64,000 bases of DNA from Paenibacillus nasutitermitis (GTDB lineage Bacteria > Bacillota > Bacilli > Paenibacillales > Paenibacillaceae), in contig NZ_BMHP01000007.1 in NCBI RefSeq assembly GCF_014641075.1, positions 1 through 64,000 of the forward strand, written 5' to 3'. Positions within the stretch are counted from its first letter, which is position 1. Every line of letters begins with the position of its first letter. Shown piece by piece: positions 35,256 to 43,790 of this stretch. The notes beneath the pieces were generated by a model. It ran no database searches. It was given only the letters and a program-made list of their open reading frames with translations, and was not told where the DNA came from. The translations under genes and the position numbers were made by a program.

Positions 35256-35731
35256 CCAGCCGCCTGCTGTTTAGTCTGATTTTTGCTGCGGCGCTGGGAT
35301 CGGGGCTTGCCGCAGGACTGTTCTTCGCTTTTTCTTCCTTCGTGATGAACGCTCTTGGCCGCCTCCCGTCGCAGCAGGGTATCGCCGCCATGCAGTCCAT
35401 CAACATTACCGTGCTCAATCCGTTGTTTTCTCTTGTTTTCTTCGGAACGGCCTCCTTATGTGCCGGATTTATCATCACTTCCTTCTTCAGGTGGGACCAA
35501 CCCGGCATGGGCTATCTGCTCGCCGGAAGTCTGATTTATCTTATTGGCAGCTTCCTGGTCACGATTGTGTTCAATGTGCCGCTGAATGACGCGCTGGCGC
35601 TCGTAGAGCCCGGCAGTGCCGAAGGCGCCAATCTGTGGACACGGTATTTAACTGTATGGACCACATGGAACCATATCCGTACCGCAGCATCCCTTGTCGC
35701 ATTGGCATTATTCATCTATGCGCTCCGATAA
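35252..35731 (+). CDS. DUF1772 / anthrone-oxygenase-like membrane protein
   Basis: The 159-residue product has four predicted helices, the first at about 8-30. Family traits are FNVPLNDAL and the late WTRYLTVWTTWNHIRTAASL. DUF1772 proteins often sit beside NmrA-type oxidoreductases, as here with a four-base overlap. Function is unknown in bacteria; the fungal relatives act on anthrones. Confidence 0.8.
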   Translation: MTSRLLFSLIFAAALGSGLAAGLFFAFSSFVMNALGRLPSQQGIAAMQSINITVLNPLFSLVFFGTASLCAGFIITSFFRWDQPGMGYLLAGSLIYLIGSFLVTIVFNVPLNDALALVEPGSAEGANLWTRYLTVWTTWNHIRTAASLVALALFIYALR

Positions 35732-35778
35732 TCAGTCGTCAATGGCGTGGTCATTTTACAAGATTTTTAGCTTGCTGT

Positions 35779-35844
35779 ACTATTAATGGGATTAATCTGA
35801 TTTATAATAGGACTAGCAGCAACGGATCAGCCATTGCGAATAAC
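35779..35844. repeat. 66-bp direct repeat, copy B (carries a TATAAT)
   Basis: Copy B of the repeat at 33971. It contains TATAAT (35803-35808), where copy A has GATAAT, and ends 15 bases before the AIM24 start. It may therefore be the native promoter/leader of that gene. Confidence 0.8.
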
Positions 35845-35859
35845 ACGGAGGTTATCATT

Positions 35860-36540
35860 ATGAAGCATAGAGTATTGTATGAAGGCGCATTCGCACTCCT
35901 GCAGGTAGAGATGGAGAAAGGCGAAAGCGTGAAGGCGGAGTCGGGCGCCATGGTGTCGATGTCGCCGACCATTGATTTGAAAGGAACCGTGGACGGCGGT
36001 ATTATGAGGGGCCTCGGACGGATGCTGAGCGGGGAGAAATTTTTCTTTCAGGAGCTGGTTGCCACCCGCGGGCGGGCGGAGGCGCTGCTTGCCCCTTCCT
36101 CCATGGGAGACATTCAGTCCATTGAACTGGACGGTACTTACAAGCTGCTGGTCCAGAAGGATGGATTTCTTGCCGGCACATCAGGCATTGAAGTCAATAC
36201 CAAAATGCAAAATCTGGCGCGCGGCTTCCTGTCTGGCGAAGGATTCTTCATCATTGAAATCAGCGGCAGAGGGACGGTCTTTCTGTCCTCTTTCGGGGCC
36301 ATTCACGCAGTCAACCTCGCTCCCGGCGAGGAGATGATCATCGATAACGGACATCTGGTCGCCTGGCCGGATTACATGGATTACAAAATTGAGAAAGCCT
36401 CCAAGGGATGGCTATCCAGCGTTACCAGCGGCGAAGGCATTGTATGCCGATTCCGCGGCGAAGGTGTCGTGCTGATTCAAAGCCGCAATGCGGCGGGCTT
36501 CGGCAGCTGGATTAAACGGTTTATTCCGACAAGCGGTTAG
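35860..36540 (+). CDS. AIM24 / TIGR00266 family protein
   Basis: ATG 35860 has CGGAGG 9 bases upstream; the longer open frame before it has no site. The 226 residues are beta-rich, with LQVEMEKGESVKAESGAMVSMS, GIEVNTKM and GTVFLSSFGAIHAVNL, typical of this widespread family of unknown function (yeast mitochondrial AIM24 relatives). No signal peptide. No substrate can be named. Confidence 0.85.
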   Translation: MKHRVLYEGAFALLQVEMEKGESVKAESGAMVSMSPTIDLKGTVDGGIMRGLGRMLSGEKFFFQELVATRGRAEALLAPSSMGDIQSIELDGTYKLLVQKDGFLAGTSGIEVNTKMQNLARGFLSGEGFFIIEISGRGTVFLSSFGAIHAVNLAPGEEMIIDNGHLVAWPDYMDYKIEKASKGWLSSVTSGEGIVCRFRGEGVVLIQSRNAAGFGSWIKRFIPTSG

Positions 36541-36622
36541 AAACAACGCGCCGCTACCCCGCGCGCGGTGGGGTGACACGTGTTGGCAATCAACCATACC
36601 GCAAGCTGAACATTCCTAAAGT

Positions 36623-36650
36623 AAGCGGTCGCTCAGGCAGCCGCTTTTTT
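36623..36650 (+). terminator. Rho-independent terminator
   Basis: AAGCGG with CCGCTT around a 12-nt loop, followed by TTTT, 82 bases after the AIM24 stop. Confidence 0.75.
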
Positions 36651-36740
36651 ATGCTTTTTACCGCCCCTAAACCTTTTCTCCAGTGGGCTCCAAATGCCCC
36701 GGTATTCTGCAAGCATAGGGGAGCCATTCCTGCCGCCTTA

Positions 36741-37658
36741 TTAGCCCCGCCTGCTCATGGCCTCAAAGGGATGACGGGTGACGCATCGCTCCAGCCACTG
36801 CGCATCCAATCCCTGCTCAACCGCATAGGGGATAAAATCCGTGAATAAGCGGTGATACGGATTCAGAACTCCGCCCCGTTCCTCTCCCACAGTGTACCAG
36901 CCGGTATCCTGAGATAGCAAAATCCGTTCTCCCGCGCCATGTTCAATTAGCTGCCGAAGCATCCCGGCGTGCTTCTCATATGTGCCTGGCAGGATCGAAT
37001 CAATGGAAATCCACATGCCCGCTTCCGCAAGCTGCCGATGGACATTCAGATCGGTCCCTGTCTGCGCATGGACCCAGATGAAACGGCTCCGCTCAAAATG
37101 CTCCCGCCTCATGATTTCGTTGGCATGGAGGGCGATATCGCCGCCTATGGTATGGCATTGAATGGGCAGGCCCGTCTCCAGTGATGTACGCATGGCCGCG
37201 CGCAGGATTTTTTGCTGCGTGTCATTGATAGTGGTGCCGTCATTCAAGGCGATTTTGATAAAGCCGGGGTAAACGCCGCTGTCCCCGATGCCGTCCCGGG
37301 CTTCCCGTATCCACATCGCGGAGAGCTCCCTCTCGCTCGCTTCATAGGCGAAATCCGGCAAATAGGGACATTTGTATAACCCGGTATTGGTGATGATATG
37401 CAGTCCGGATTGCACCGACAGCTGCTTCAGTATGTAAGGATCACGGCCCAGGTAAAGGGGGGCGCAGTCGACAAAGGTGGAGCAGCCGCTTGCTTTGAGC
37501 GCAAGCAGCAGAGGAAGGATGGCGGAGACGACCTCTTCATTGTCATAGTCAGCCGCCGACAGCTTGCCGTCCTCCACAAAGCCGACCATGATATGCTCAT
37601 GCACGAGTATCCGGCCGGCCGCTTGTTCATCGATGGAATGGGTAACCGTTTGAAGCAT
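36741..37658 (-). CDS. Phosphotriesterase-family metal hydrolase
   Basis: ATG at 37658 has AAGGGGAG 8 bases upstream; GTG 37667 is too near it. The 305-residue amidohydrolase-fold protein shows the family's metal ligands: HEH in LVHEHIMV, Lys in PGFIKIALNDG (carbamylated bridging Lys), His in IQCHTIGG, His in WVHAQTG and Asp in LLSQDTGWY. Members act as lactonases or phospho/carboxyl-ester hydrolases; the natural substrate here is unknown. The gene stands alone. Confidence 0.88.
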   Translation of the reverse strand: MLQTVTHSIDEQAAGRILVHEHIMVGFVEDGKLSAADYDNEEVVSAILPLLLALKASGCSTFVDCAPLYLGRDPYILKQLSVQSGLHIITNTGLYKCPYLPDFAYEASERELSAMWIREARDGIGDSGVYPGFIKIALNDGTTINDTQQKILRAAMRTSLETGLPIQCHTIGGDIALHANEIMRREHFERSRFIWVHAQTGTDLNVHRQLAEAGMWISIDSILPGTYEKHAGMLRQLIEHGAGERILLSQDTGWYTVGEERGGVLNPYHRLFTDFIPYAVEQGLDAQWLERCVTRHPFEAMSRRG

Positions 37659-37704
37659 CGACAGCACTCCCCTTTTTCACCTAGTTAATAATGAATTTGA
37701 TCCT

Positions 37705-37724
37705 GGTATAAAGAAAATTATACC
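37705..37724. promoter_or_regulatory. Inverted repeat upstream of the VanX-like gene
   Basis: GGTATAA-N6-TTATACC lies in the divergent spacer between the phosphotriesterase-like and VanX-like genes. It may be an operator. The rest of the 229-nt spacer has nothing recognisable. Confidence 0.3.
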
Positions 37725-37887
37725 GATTATTGGAGCGGTAATATAGTATGATTAATTTATCCAGTATCCGGGCAGATTCCGGGCATTACTCCGCTGGGAG
37801 ATATGGATTTATATATGGATGCTTGTATTTGGCCTTATTTACTCGTTGTCAGATTGGCCTTAAAGGACGGTAAGGGAGGATAACAAA

Positions 37888-38763
37888 TTGAAGAGATCTC
37901 CGGGAAATAACTTGGGGCTGGAAGCCGTGGCTCTTTTTCTTATCATGGTCCTGCTGCTGTCTGGCTGTGCCACGGATTCGCACAAGCCTGGGCAGCAAGA
38001 AACCCAGCCGCAGCCCGTGATACAAATAGAAGAACAGGAGGAGGTTGCGTCGTCCAGCCAGACGCAGGTTTCCGTCTCTGCCAAGCCTGCGCAGCAAGCA
38101 GATGTGAAGATGAAGACGGGTAAGCCGGAGCCCGAAGCCGTAGTTAAGAAACAGAATTTGCCCAAAGGATTTGTTTATCTGGACGAAGTGATTCCCTCTG
38201 CCGAATACGATATCCGTTATTATAGCGATTATAATTTTATCGGGACGCGGATCGACGGCTATAACGCGCCGCTTGCCATTATGTCAGCAGAAGGGGCGAA
38301 GGCGCTGAAGGCTGTCAGCAAAGACCTTGCCTCCAAAGGATATCGGCTCAAAATCTTCGATGCCTACCGTCCGCAAAAGGCTGTGAATCATTTTGTACGC
38401 TGGTCCAAGGACAGCAAGGACATCGCGATGAAGGAGATTTTCTATCCCGATGTGGCCAAGCAGGATCTGTTTAAAGGTTATTTGGCCAAAAAATCTGGTC
38501 ATTCCAGGGGCAGCACCGTAGATCTGACGATTGTGTCTGCGAAGACAGGCGAAGAGCTGGATATGGGCAGCGGATTTGATTTTCTGGGTGATATCTCCTC
38601 GCATGGCAGCAAGAAGATTACCGCTGCACAGACCAAGAACCGCAATCTGCTGAAGAACGCTATGGTCAGGCAGGGCTTTGAGCCTTACAGCAAGGAATGG
38701 TGGCATTACACACTGAAGAAGGAGCCCTACCCGAAGAAGTATTTTGATTTTACGGTAGAATAG
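37888..38763 (+). CDS. VanX-like D-Ala-D-Ala dipeptidase lipoprotein (M15)
   Basis: Start TTG 37888 has GGGAGG upstream. A lipoprotein signal ends in LLLSGCAT; a Gln/Lys-rich linker follows to about residue 90. The catalytic domain has the M15D motifs: the zinc-binding SGHSRGSTVD, the pocket motif KIFDAYRPQ, and EWWHY with the catalytic Glu and third zinc His. VanX enzymes cut D-Ala-D-Ala dipeptide. In vancomycin resistance they are cytosolic, but this one is exported and lipid-anchored, with no vanHA partner nearby. It more likely recycles wall-derived D,D-dipeptides or cuts other peptides outside. Confidence 0.88.
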   Translation: MKRSPGNNLGLEAVALFLIMVLLLSGCATDSHKPGQQETQPQPVIQIEEQEEVASSSQTQVSVSAKPAQQADVKMKTGKPEPEAVVKKQNLPKGFVYLDEVIPSAEYDIRYYSDYNFIGTRIDGYNAPLAIMSAEGAKALKAVSKDLASKGYRLKIFDAYRPQKAVNHFVRWSKDSKDIAMKEIFYPDVAKQDLFKGYLAKKSGHSRGSTVDLTIVSAKTGEELDMGSGFDFLGDISSHGSKKITAAQTKNRNLLKNAMVRQGFEPYSKEWWHYTLKKEPYPKKYFDFTVE

Positions 38764-38824
38764 AATGCGCGAAACCGCTGTGGAAAAGTAAAAGTGAAAC
38801 TCTTAATAGAAAGGCGGAACAATC

Positions 38825-39304
38825 ATGCTTTATCACCGAACCCTGTCCCATGACGACTTGGCAACCATCATTACTTTCCCGGAGTCCAAAGAGGAATTGT
38901 TCTATGTAAGCCCCAAGTTCGTCTATCCGCTTACCCCCGAGCAAATTCTGGCCCTATTGGAAAATCGAGTCGAACCAACCGTGGTGCGTGACGATGAATC
39001 GGATGACGTACTTGCGTATGCCAATTTGTATGATAAAGATGATCAGGAGGGCACCTGCTGGCTAGGCAATGTCATCGTGTCGCCCCGTCACCGGGGTAAA
39101 GGAGTTTCGGACTTTTTATTGTTCACCATGATGGAGAAAGCCAAAGTGAATTACGGGTTGAAAAAAATGCAGCTCTTCTGCCATAACACGAACTCCAAAG
39201 GATTGGCTTTTTATGATAAACATGGCTTCAAGCCTGTTGGTCTGAACATAAGCAAGACAGAACCCGTCAAGTATATAGCGATTAAGATGGAGCGGGACTT
39301 ATAA
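38825..39304 (+). CDS. GNAT family N-acetyltransferase
   Basis: The start follows AAAGGCGG. In the 159-residue protein the acetyl-CoA loop is seen in VIVSPRHRGKGVSDFLL and the late GNAT helix in NSKGLAFYDKHGFKPVG. It is a cytosolic acyltransferase of unknown acceptor, in a row with an APH-like gene. Confidence 0.88.
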   Translation: MLYHRTLSHDDLATIITFPESKEELFYVSPKFVYPLTPEQILALLENRVEPTVVRDDESDDVLAYANLYDKDDQEGTCWLGNVIVSPRHRGKGVSDFLLFTMMEKAKVNYGLKKMQLFCHNTNSKGLAFYDKHGFKPVGLNISKTEPVKYIAIKMERDL

Positions 39305-39403
39305 TTCGAAAGTGTAATAACATGGATTCCGAAAGACGTTTATTCAAATTCCGGAACCTTTTCTGAAGGTCTTTTAGGAGAAATAAGGTTAGGAGTTGTT
39401 GGG

Positions 39404-40312
39404 GTGCCGCAAAATGACAAACTCATTAATCAAGTCGTATTATCTGCCGGGAAAGCTGGTTTAACTGCTATCACACCTATTGTGCTTAACGTTGGTGGGA
39501 ACCTGATCATTCATTTATATCCTCATCCAATTGTTGCCCGGCTTGCGACTGTTCTTTCAGAAGGAAATTCGGAGCATGCCTACAAGATACTTAATCGTGA
39601 ACTGCTAGTAGCACGTCACCTCCAATCGCAAGGCATCCCCGTGCTGCGGCCTGCTGACCTTGTTGACGCAGGACCGCACGATGTTGATGGAACCTGGATG
39701 ACGTTGTGGAACTATGTTCCTCCTACACAAATAGAATCTCCTTCACCGGGCGAAACTGTTGAACTCGTCAATAGACTCTCCATAGCAATGAAAGCCTTCC
39801 CTAACGAGCTTCCCGTGTTGGGAGTTTGGGAGCGTGCATGTCAATCGGCCGTTAGATTAAGGAATCACTCCGATCAACGCATAAAAGCACTGTTAAACGT
39901 GTTTCAACAGGTTGATGAACAGATGCGGGACGAAACGAGATTGCTGGAACCGTGTCATGGAGATGCCCATATGAGAAACTTATTGCCGAGTCCTGAAGGC
40001 TGGATCTGGACGGACTTTGAGGATGTATCTCTGATGCCCGCTTACTGGGATCTGGCTTCATTTGTAGGTAATCTTGCATTATTCGGTGGCATTCAGGAGC
40101 CCACCTTTAGATACATATTGGAACATCCCGCCAGTGGAGCCAATCTAAAAGCTTTTGGATTTGCGATTACCGCACGTATCCTCATGTCTACATTAGGTAA
40201 TTTGGATTTCGCCCTTGCAGGTCACGGGGATTTGGAATTTGCAACGGGACAACTGGAACGTGCAGAAAATTTTCTGCGCCAGATCGATAGAGCAACTGGC
40301 GCATATCGATAG
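39404..40312 (+). CDS. Aminoglycoside-phosphotransferase-like kinase
   Basis: GTG 39404 follows GGAG by 8 bases. The 302-residue protein has the APH/choline-kinase fold: the catalytic loop CHGDAHMRNLL (Asp in HGD) and the metal-binding WTDFEDV. The ATP-binding N-lobe is weak. Such proteins phosphorylate small alcohols or drugs in the cytosol. No resistance context is present, so the substrate is unknown. Confidence 0.8.
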   Translation: MPQNDKLINQVVLSAGKAGLTAITPIVLNVGGNLIIHLYPHPIVARLATVLSEGNSEHAYKILNRELLVARHLQSQGIPVLRPADLVDAGPHDVDGTWMTLWNYVPPTQIESPSPGETVELVNRLSIAMKAFPNELPVLGVWERACQSAVRLRNHSDQRIKALLNVFQQVDEQMRDETRLLEPCHGDAHMRNLLPSPEGWIWTDFEDVSLMPAYWDLASFVGNLALFGGIQEPTFRYILEHPASGANLKAFGFAITARILMSTLGNLDFALAGHGDLEFATGQLERAENFLRQIDRATGAYR

Positions 40313-40418
40313 TTGAAGAGTTTCGGAGCCTGGTCTCATTACAGTCTGGATTCTCTCAATCCGAATAACGGCCGTTATTCCCAGAGGATTGATCTGACCC
40401 ATGATGCGGACCGAGGAG

Positions 40419-40456
40419 AATGGTGGTGTAGGGGAATTAGCTGCGCCACCATTTTT
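40419..40456 (+). terminator. Rho-independent terminator
   Basis: AATGGTGG pairs with CCACCATT and is followed by a T run, about 105 bases after the APH-like stop. Confidence 0.75.
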
Positions 40457-40505
40457 CTATTTTGATTTGTTTGATATCCATCCCACAAAGCAACTTACGT
40501 GAAAA

Positions 40506-41459
40506 TTACCTCGCGAATTGCGAGAGCAAATTCATAATCTTTGATTTATGCAAATTGCTGCCGTCTTCATGCCCCATGAATGGATAAACGTGTATGGTTT
40601 TCTCCGACGAAACGCGATTATAGGCCGCAAAGATCGTCTCCGGGCAGCAAATTGTATCCTTTAAGCCCACTGAGAAATGAACTGGCGCTTTAATTCGCGA
40701 TGCCAGATTCATATTGTCAAAATAACTTAGCGTGTCCAGAACCTGATCCAACGTATCGGGATATGTATTAACGAATGCAGAAATTTCCGATAAGGAACCG
40801 GTGGAATTGTACAGACCGAATTCCATGTTGCACATGTTAGGGATGTTAGCAATCGCGAGTGATGGAAGAGGGCTTAAAGCAGCCATTTGCAGCACGATGC
40901 CTCCCCCCTGACTGCTGCCATAAACGCAAATTCGCTCCAAGTCAATTTCGGGCTGCTCGGCTAACCAATCCAATGCCTTCAAACAATCGAAGGTCATCGC
41001 TTTATAGTAAGCCTGATCCTTATCGAGAATTCCTTGCGTAACCCAGCCTTTGATTATGCCGGATTGCTGAGCCAAGCGATTTCCGCTTTCTCCCGTTTGT
41101 CCGCGCGTATCCACAGTTAAGACCGCGAATCCCAGCATAATCCACTTTGCATAATCCTCGGGTATCCCGCGTTGAGCCGAGTATCCATGATAGATGACAA
41201 TGCACGGGATTCTCGCCTGTTTGACAAAGGTAGGAACCATATACCAGCCATGGATCGGCGTATGGTCGAAGCCTTCATAGGTGACATGGTAAACCTCCGT
41301 GTTCCACATAACCGAATCCTGTCTGGTCTTCATTGCATGCAAAGGCTTATTCTTGAAGTGAAGCAAATTGTTTTCCCAAAACGAATCAAAGTCTTTCTTT
41401 GCCGTCAAAGGCGGCATATAGCTGTTAAGCTCGGCCAGCCGATTATGCAATACCCCCAT
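40506..41459 (-). CDS. CE7 acetyl xylan esterase / cephalosporin-C deacetylase
   Basis: ATG at 41459 has AGGAGG upstream at 8 bases. The longer frame to 41492 has no site and would include the Shine-Dalgarno as coding. The 317-residue alpha/beta hydrolase has the nucleophile elbow GSSQGG, the oxyanion-side RGQTGES, Asp in GLKDTICCP and His in MGHEDG. CE7 enzymes remove acetyl groups from xylo-oligosaccharides and antibiotics. Without a signal peptide it acts in the cytosol. It might assist glycan use, but no xylan genes are adjacent. Confidence 0.9.
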   Translation of the reverse strand: MGVLHNRLAELNSYMPPLTAKKDFDSFWENNLLHFKNKPLHAMKTRQDSVMWNTEVYHVTYEGFDHTPIHGWYMVPTFVKQARIPCIVIYHGYSAQRGIPEDYAKWIMLGFAVLTVDTRGQTGESGNRLAQQSGIIKGWVTQGILDKDQAYYKAMTFDCLKALDWLAEQPEIDLERICVYGSSQGGGIVLQMAALSPLPSLAIANIPNMCNMEFGLYNSTGSLSEISAFVNTYPDTLDQVLDTLSYFDNMNLASRIKAPVHFSVGLKDTICCPETIFAAYNRVSSEKTIHVYPFMGHEDGSNLHKSKIMNLLSQFAR

Positions 41460-41810
41460 CGCTAACTCCTCCTGAATCTGTTCAATTTCCAATCTACCAG
41501 AAACTCAAACCCTATCCTCATCATACAACACAAACGCGTCAGGGAATGCGTTTACAGAGCTAATTGCTTTAAAATATAGTTTCCGCCCATTAACCTATTC
41601 TGCTTCCATCACCATCCGGCTTGCAGACGAATCATGACCTGCTGTTTAGCCATAAGGGATATGAATTGCTGTTCCGCTTCGTAGAGAGGTCGCCGGTTGA
41701 CGAGCCTTCATATTGAACCATGGATGACATTCAGAATGTATTTGGACGATCTCCGGATGACCAGCGCCGCAGTGCCATATCCAAGTCAGGGCGAGCGTTA
41801 ATATAATTTA
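41460..41810. other. Non-coding stretch, no gene seen
   Basis: 351 bases between the esterase start and the blaI-type promoter. All frames are short and broken and no family trace was found. The right edge meets a strong promoter. Confidence 0.6.
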
Positions 41811-41861
41811 TTGACAAGTGCGACAAGTTGTCGTATATTTTACCTGCGACAAGTTGTCGCA
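41811..41861 (+). promoter_or_regulatory. Promoter with twin palindromic operators
   Basis: TTGACA (41811-41816) and TATATT (41834-41839), spacer 17 bp. Two 17-bp palindromes with arms TGCGACAA and TTGTCGCA overlap it: one in the spacer (41819-41835, last base pair changed) and one just after the -10 (41845-41861, perfect). Their start-to-start distance is 26 bp. The layout and sequence fit a BlaI/MecI-type repressor acting on its own promoter. Confidence 0.85.
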
Positions 41862-41885
41862 TCAAATTTCAGGGGTGCGCGCCCA

Positions 41886-42434
41886 ATGAAAAATGTAGGA
41901 AGATTATCTGAAACGGAGATGGATGGCAACGCCCATGGTTATGGGTTTGTGGAAGCCGGTTCTTGTCCAGTAATGCAGAGAAACGTGGTGTGCACCAGCA
42001 GTTTATGCAACTCCAAGAAATATATGAAAAGGAGACTATTAAACCTTATGACTGTAAAGAAAACAAAGAAGTCCATGATAATGCTGTCTCTTGTTGCAAC
42101 AATCGTAATGCTGGGAAGCGGAGGACTTGCAGCATATGCTGCTGGTTCGGCTATGCCAACTGCTGGTTCAAAGGAACTTGAGGGGTATAATGTGACTGTT
42201 ACAAGTCCGGACGGATTCGTTATATCATTCGATAAAGATGGTAATCAAGTACCAACGAAGCCGAAAGAAAGCTTTACACCGAGGAAACTGACCACTTATG
42301 AGATCGTCGATCGCATTAAAAAACATATTGAAAAGGGACTTGCTGTACCGCAGGGATATATAGAAGAACTTCCGCAAAAAAACCTGGATGCGATCAATAA
42401 GTCTTATAGCTTGAAGCTGCAAAAAACAAAGTAA
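41886..42434 (+). pseudogene. Collapsed blaI/blaR1-like repressor-sensor locus
   Basis: Starting at ATG 41886 the frame opens like a BlaI/MecI repressor (KNVGRLSETEM) but the DNA-binding part is gone. The +1 frame at 41920-41970 reads ATPMVMGLWKPVLV, a hallmark of M56/BlaR1 sensor peptidases. The first frame then continues with what resembles a BlaR1 C-terminal end: NSKKYMKRRLLNLMTVKKTKK, split here for length as NSKKYMKRR and LLNLMTVKKTKK, a membrane helix, and a short extracellular tail ending LQKTK. Two deletions thus joined pieces of both genes. The 182-residue fusion could still be made from the intact promoter. Sensor zinc motif and repressor HTH are absent. Confidence 0.7.
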
Positions 42435-42461
42435 GATATTAAAAAGCTGGAGATGATACGC

Positions 42462-43052
42462 TTGTTAAAAACGAAATGGAAATTTGTTGCCGTGTTCAGT
42501 TTATTTATTGTCATAATGAACGGAAATTTCACGTATGCGGCTGAGAATTTCTTTTGGTCGGATATTGAACCTGTCCCATCCTGTTACACAAGCCGGGACG
42601 GGGAGTCTAATGAAATGGGGATGGTGGTAGATGGCAAGAAAGTCAGCCTGAATCTTCCCTCTTGTGAAGAAGCGAAGAAAACGCATGTTATCGTTCTTGT
42701 GAAAGGGAAATATCTGCAAATCATAGCCGGAACCGGAGCAGAGCCGTATATCGAGAAAGGCCGGACTATGATACCATTAAGGGCACTTGCGGATGGATTC
42801 GGGTTTGAAGCCGTTTGGGAACAAAGTGATGATAAAATTACGCTGAAAAAAGAGAATACGAGTATCATTATGCATATCGGACAATCGGAGATGCTGGTTG
42901 ACGGCAAAAAGGTGAATTTGAAGGAGGCTGTACCTGTGATTAAGAACAATGTGACCTTCTTACCCGTCAGACAGCTTGCCGAAATACTTGGTGTTGAAGC
43001 TGTCTGGGATGGAAAAACAAGAACCGCAACGTTTACGGATAAAGAAGAGTAA
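42462..43052 (+). CDS. Copper-amine-oxidase-N / stalk-domain exported protein
   Basis: TTG 42462 is preferred: GGAG lies 9 bases before it, while ATG 42453 is next to that site. An N-terminal signal peptide ends near GNFTYAAENF. The second half is a typical stalk (Cu_amine_oxidN1) domain with TMIPLRALADGFGFEAVWEQ and TFLPVRQLAEILGVEAVWDG, two copies of one motif. Such domains sit at the cell surface of Paenibacillus. The first part has two Cys (SCYTS, PSCEEA) that could form a disulphide. It lies 27 bases after the remnant sensor gene and probably shares its promoter. Confidence 0.8.
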   Translation: MLKTKWKFVAVFSLFIVIMNGNFTYAAENFFWSDIEPVPSCYTSRDGESNEMGMVVDGKKVSLNLPSCEEAKKTHVIVLVKGKYLQIIAGTGAEPYIEKGRTMIPLRALADGFGFEAVWEQSDDKITLKKENTSIIMHIGQSEMLVDGKKVNLKEAVPVIKNNVTFLPVRQLAEILGVEAVWDGKTRTATFTDKEE

Positions 43053-43065
43053 GGAGTGATTAAAG

Positions 43066-43683
43066 ATGCAGCTCAAATGGCTGGAATGGGCCAAGCAGAT
43101 TCAGGCGATCAGCCAAGCGGGGCTTGCTTATTCCAAGGATATCTATGACCTGGACCGGTTTGAACAATTAAGAGCCTTGAGCATTGAGATTCTTAATGAG
43201 TATACCGGCGTTGAGAGCGGGAAGATCAGGGAACTGTTCGCCAGCGAATCGGGATACGCGACACCCAAAGTGGATATACGCGCCGTTGTTTTTCGCAATG
43301 ACCGGATTCTGCTGGTGAAAGAACGTCTCGATGATTCTTGGGCTTTGCCCGGCGGATGGGCGGATATTGGCTTGTCGCCGAAGGAAGTCGCGGTGAAGGA
43401 AACGCTGGAAGAGTCCGGCTATGAGGTACGGGCCGTGCGGCTGCTCGGAATGGTTGACAAAAAGTTCCATGATCATCCGCCATCGCCCTGGCATGTGTAC
43501 AAGATTTTTATACAGTGCGAAATAACAGGCGGCCAGGCGCTGGCTGGCATGGAGACGCTGGATGTTGGTTTCTTCGGCGAACAGGAGCTGCCGGAATTAT
43601 CAACTGAACGCAATACAGAGAAACAGCTGCGCAAGCTGTTTGAGCTGTACCGCGAGCCAAGCGGGGAAATCATGTTCGACTGA
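43066..43683 (+). CDS. Nudix hydrolase with N-terminal helical domain
   Basis: AAGGAG precedes the ATG. The 205-residue protein has a short N-terminal domain (LEWAKQIQAISQAGLAY) typical of one ADP-ribose-pyrophosphatase-like subgroup, then a Nudix domain with GGWADIGLSPKEVAVKETLEESGY. The first conserved Glu of the box is Leu, which is usual for this subgroup; the EE pair is kept. Likely cytosolic house-cleaning of nucleotide sugars or ADP-ribose. Confidence 0.87.
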   Translation: MQLKWLEWAKQIQAISQAGLAYSKDIYDLDRFEQLRALSIEILNEYTGVESGKIRELFASESGYATPKVDIRAVVFRNDRILLVKERLDDSWALPGGWADIGLSPKEVAVKETLEESGYEVRAVRLLGMVDKKFHDHPPSPWHVYKIFIQCEITGGQALAGMETLDVGFFGEQELPELSTERNTEKQLRKLFELYREPSGEIMFD

Positions 43684-43790
43684 CGCTGGCCGTCATCGTT
43701 TCTATTAAAAACAATACCCGCAATCGTATTCAGATTTCCCATTTTATAGTAGAATGGACCTAGTTCATCGTAGAGACGGGGTTTTGGGGA

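Noticed and set aside
37888..38763. Part of a vancomycin-resistance operon
   Set aside because: No vanH, vanA/D-type ligase or VanRS pair nearby, and the protein is exported as a lipoprotein.
41963..42181. Separate 72-codon gene inside the blaI/blaR1 remnant
   Set aside because: It is the shifted frame of the M56-derived piece with no start site or domain of its own.
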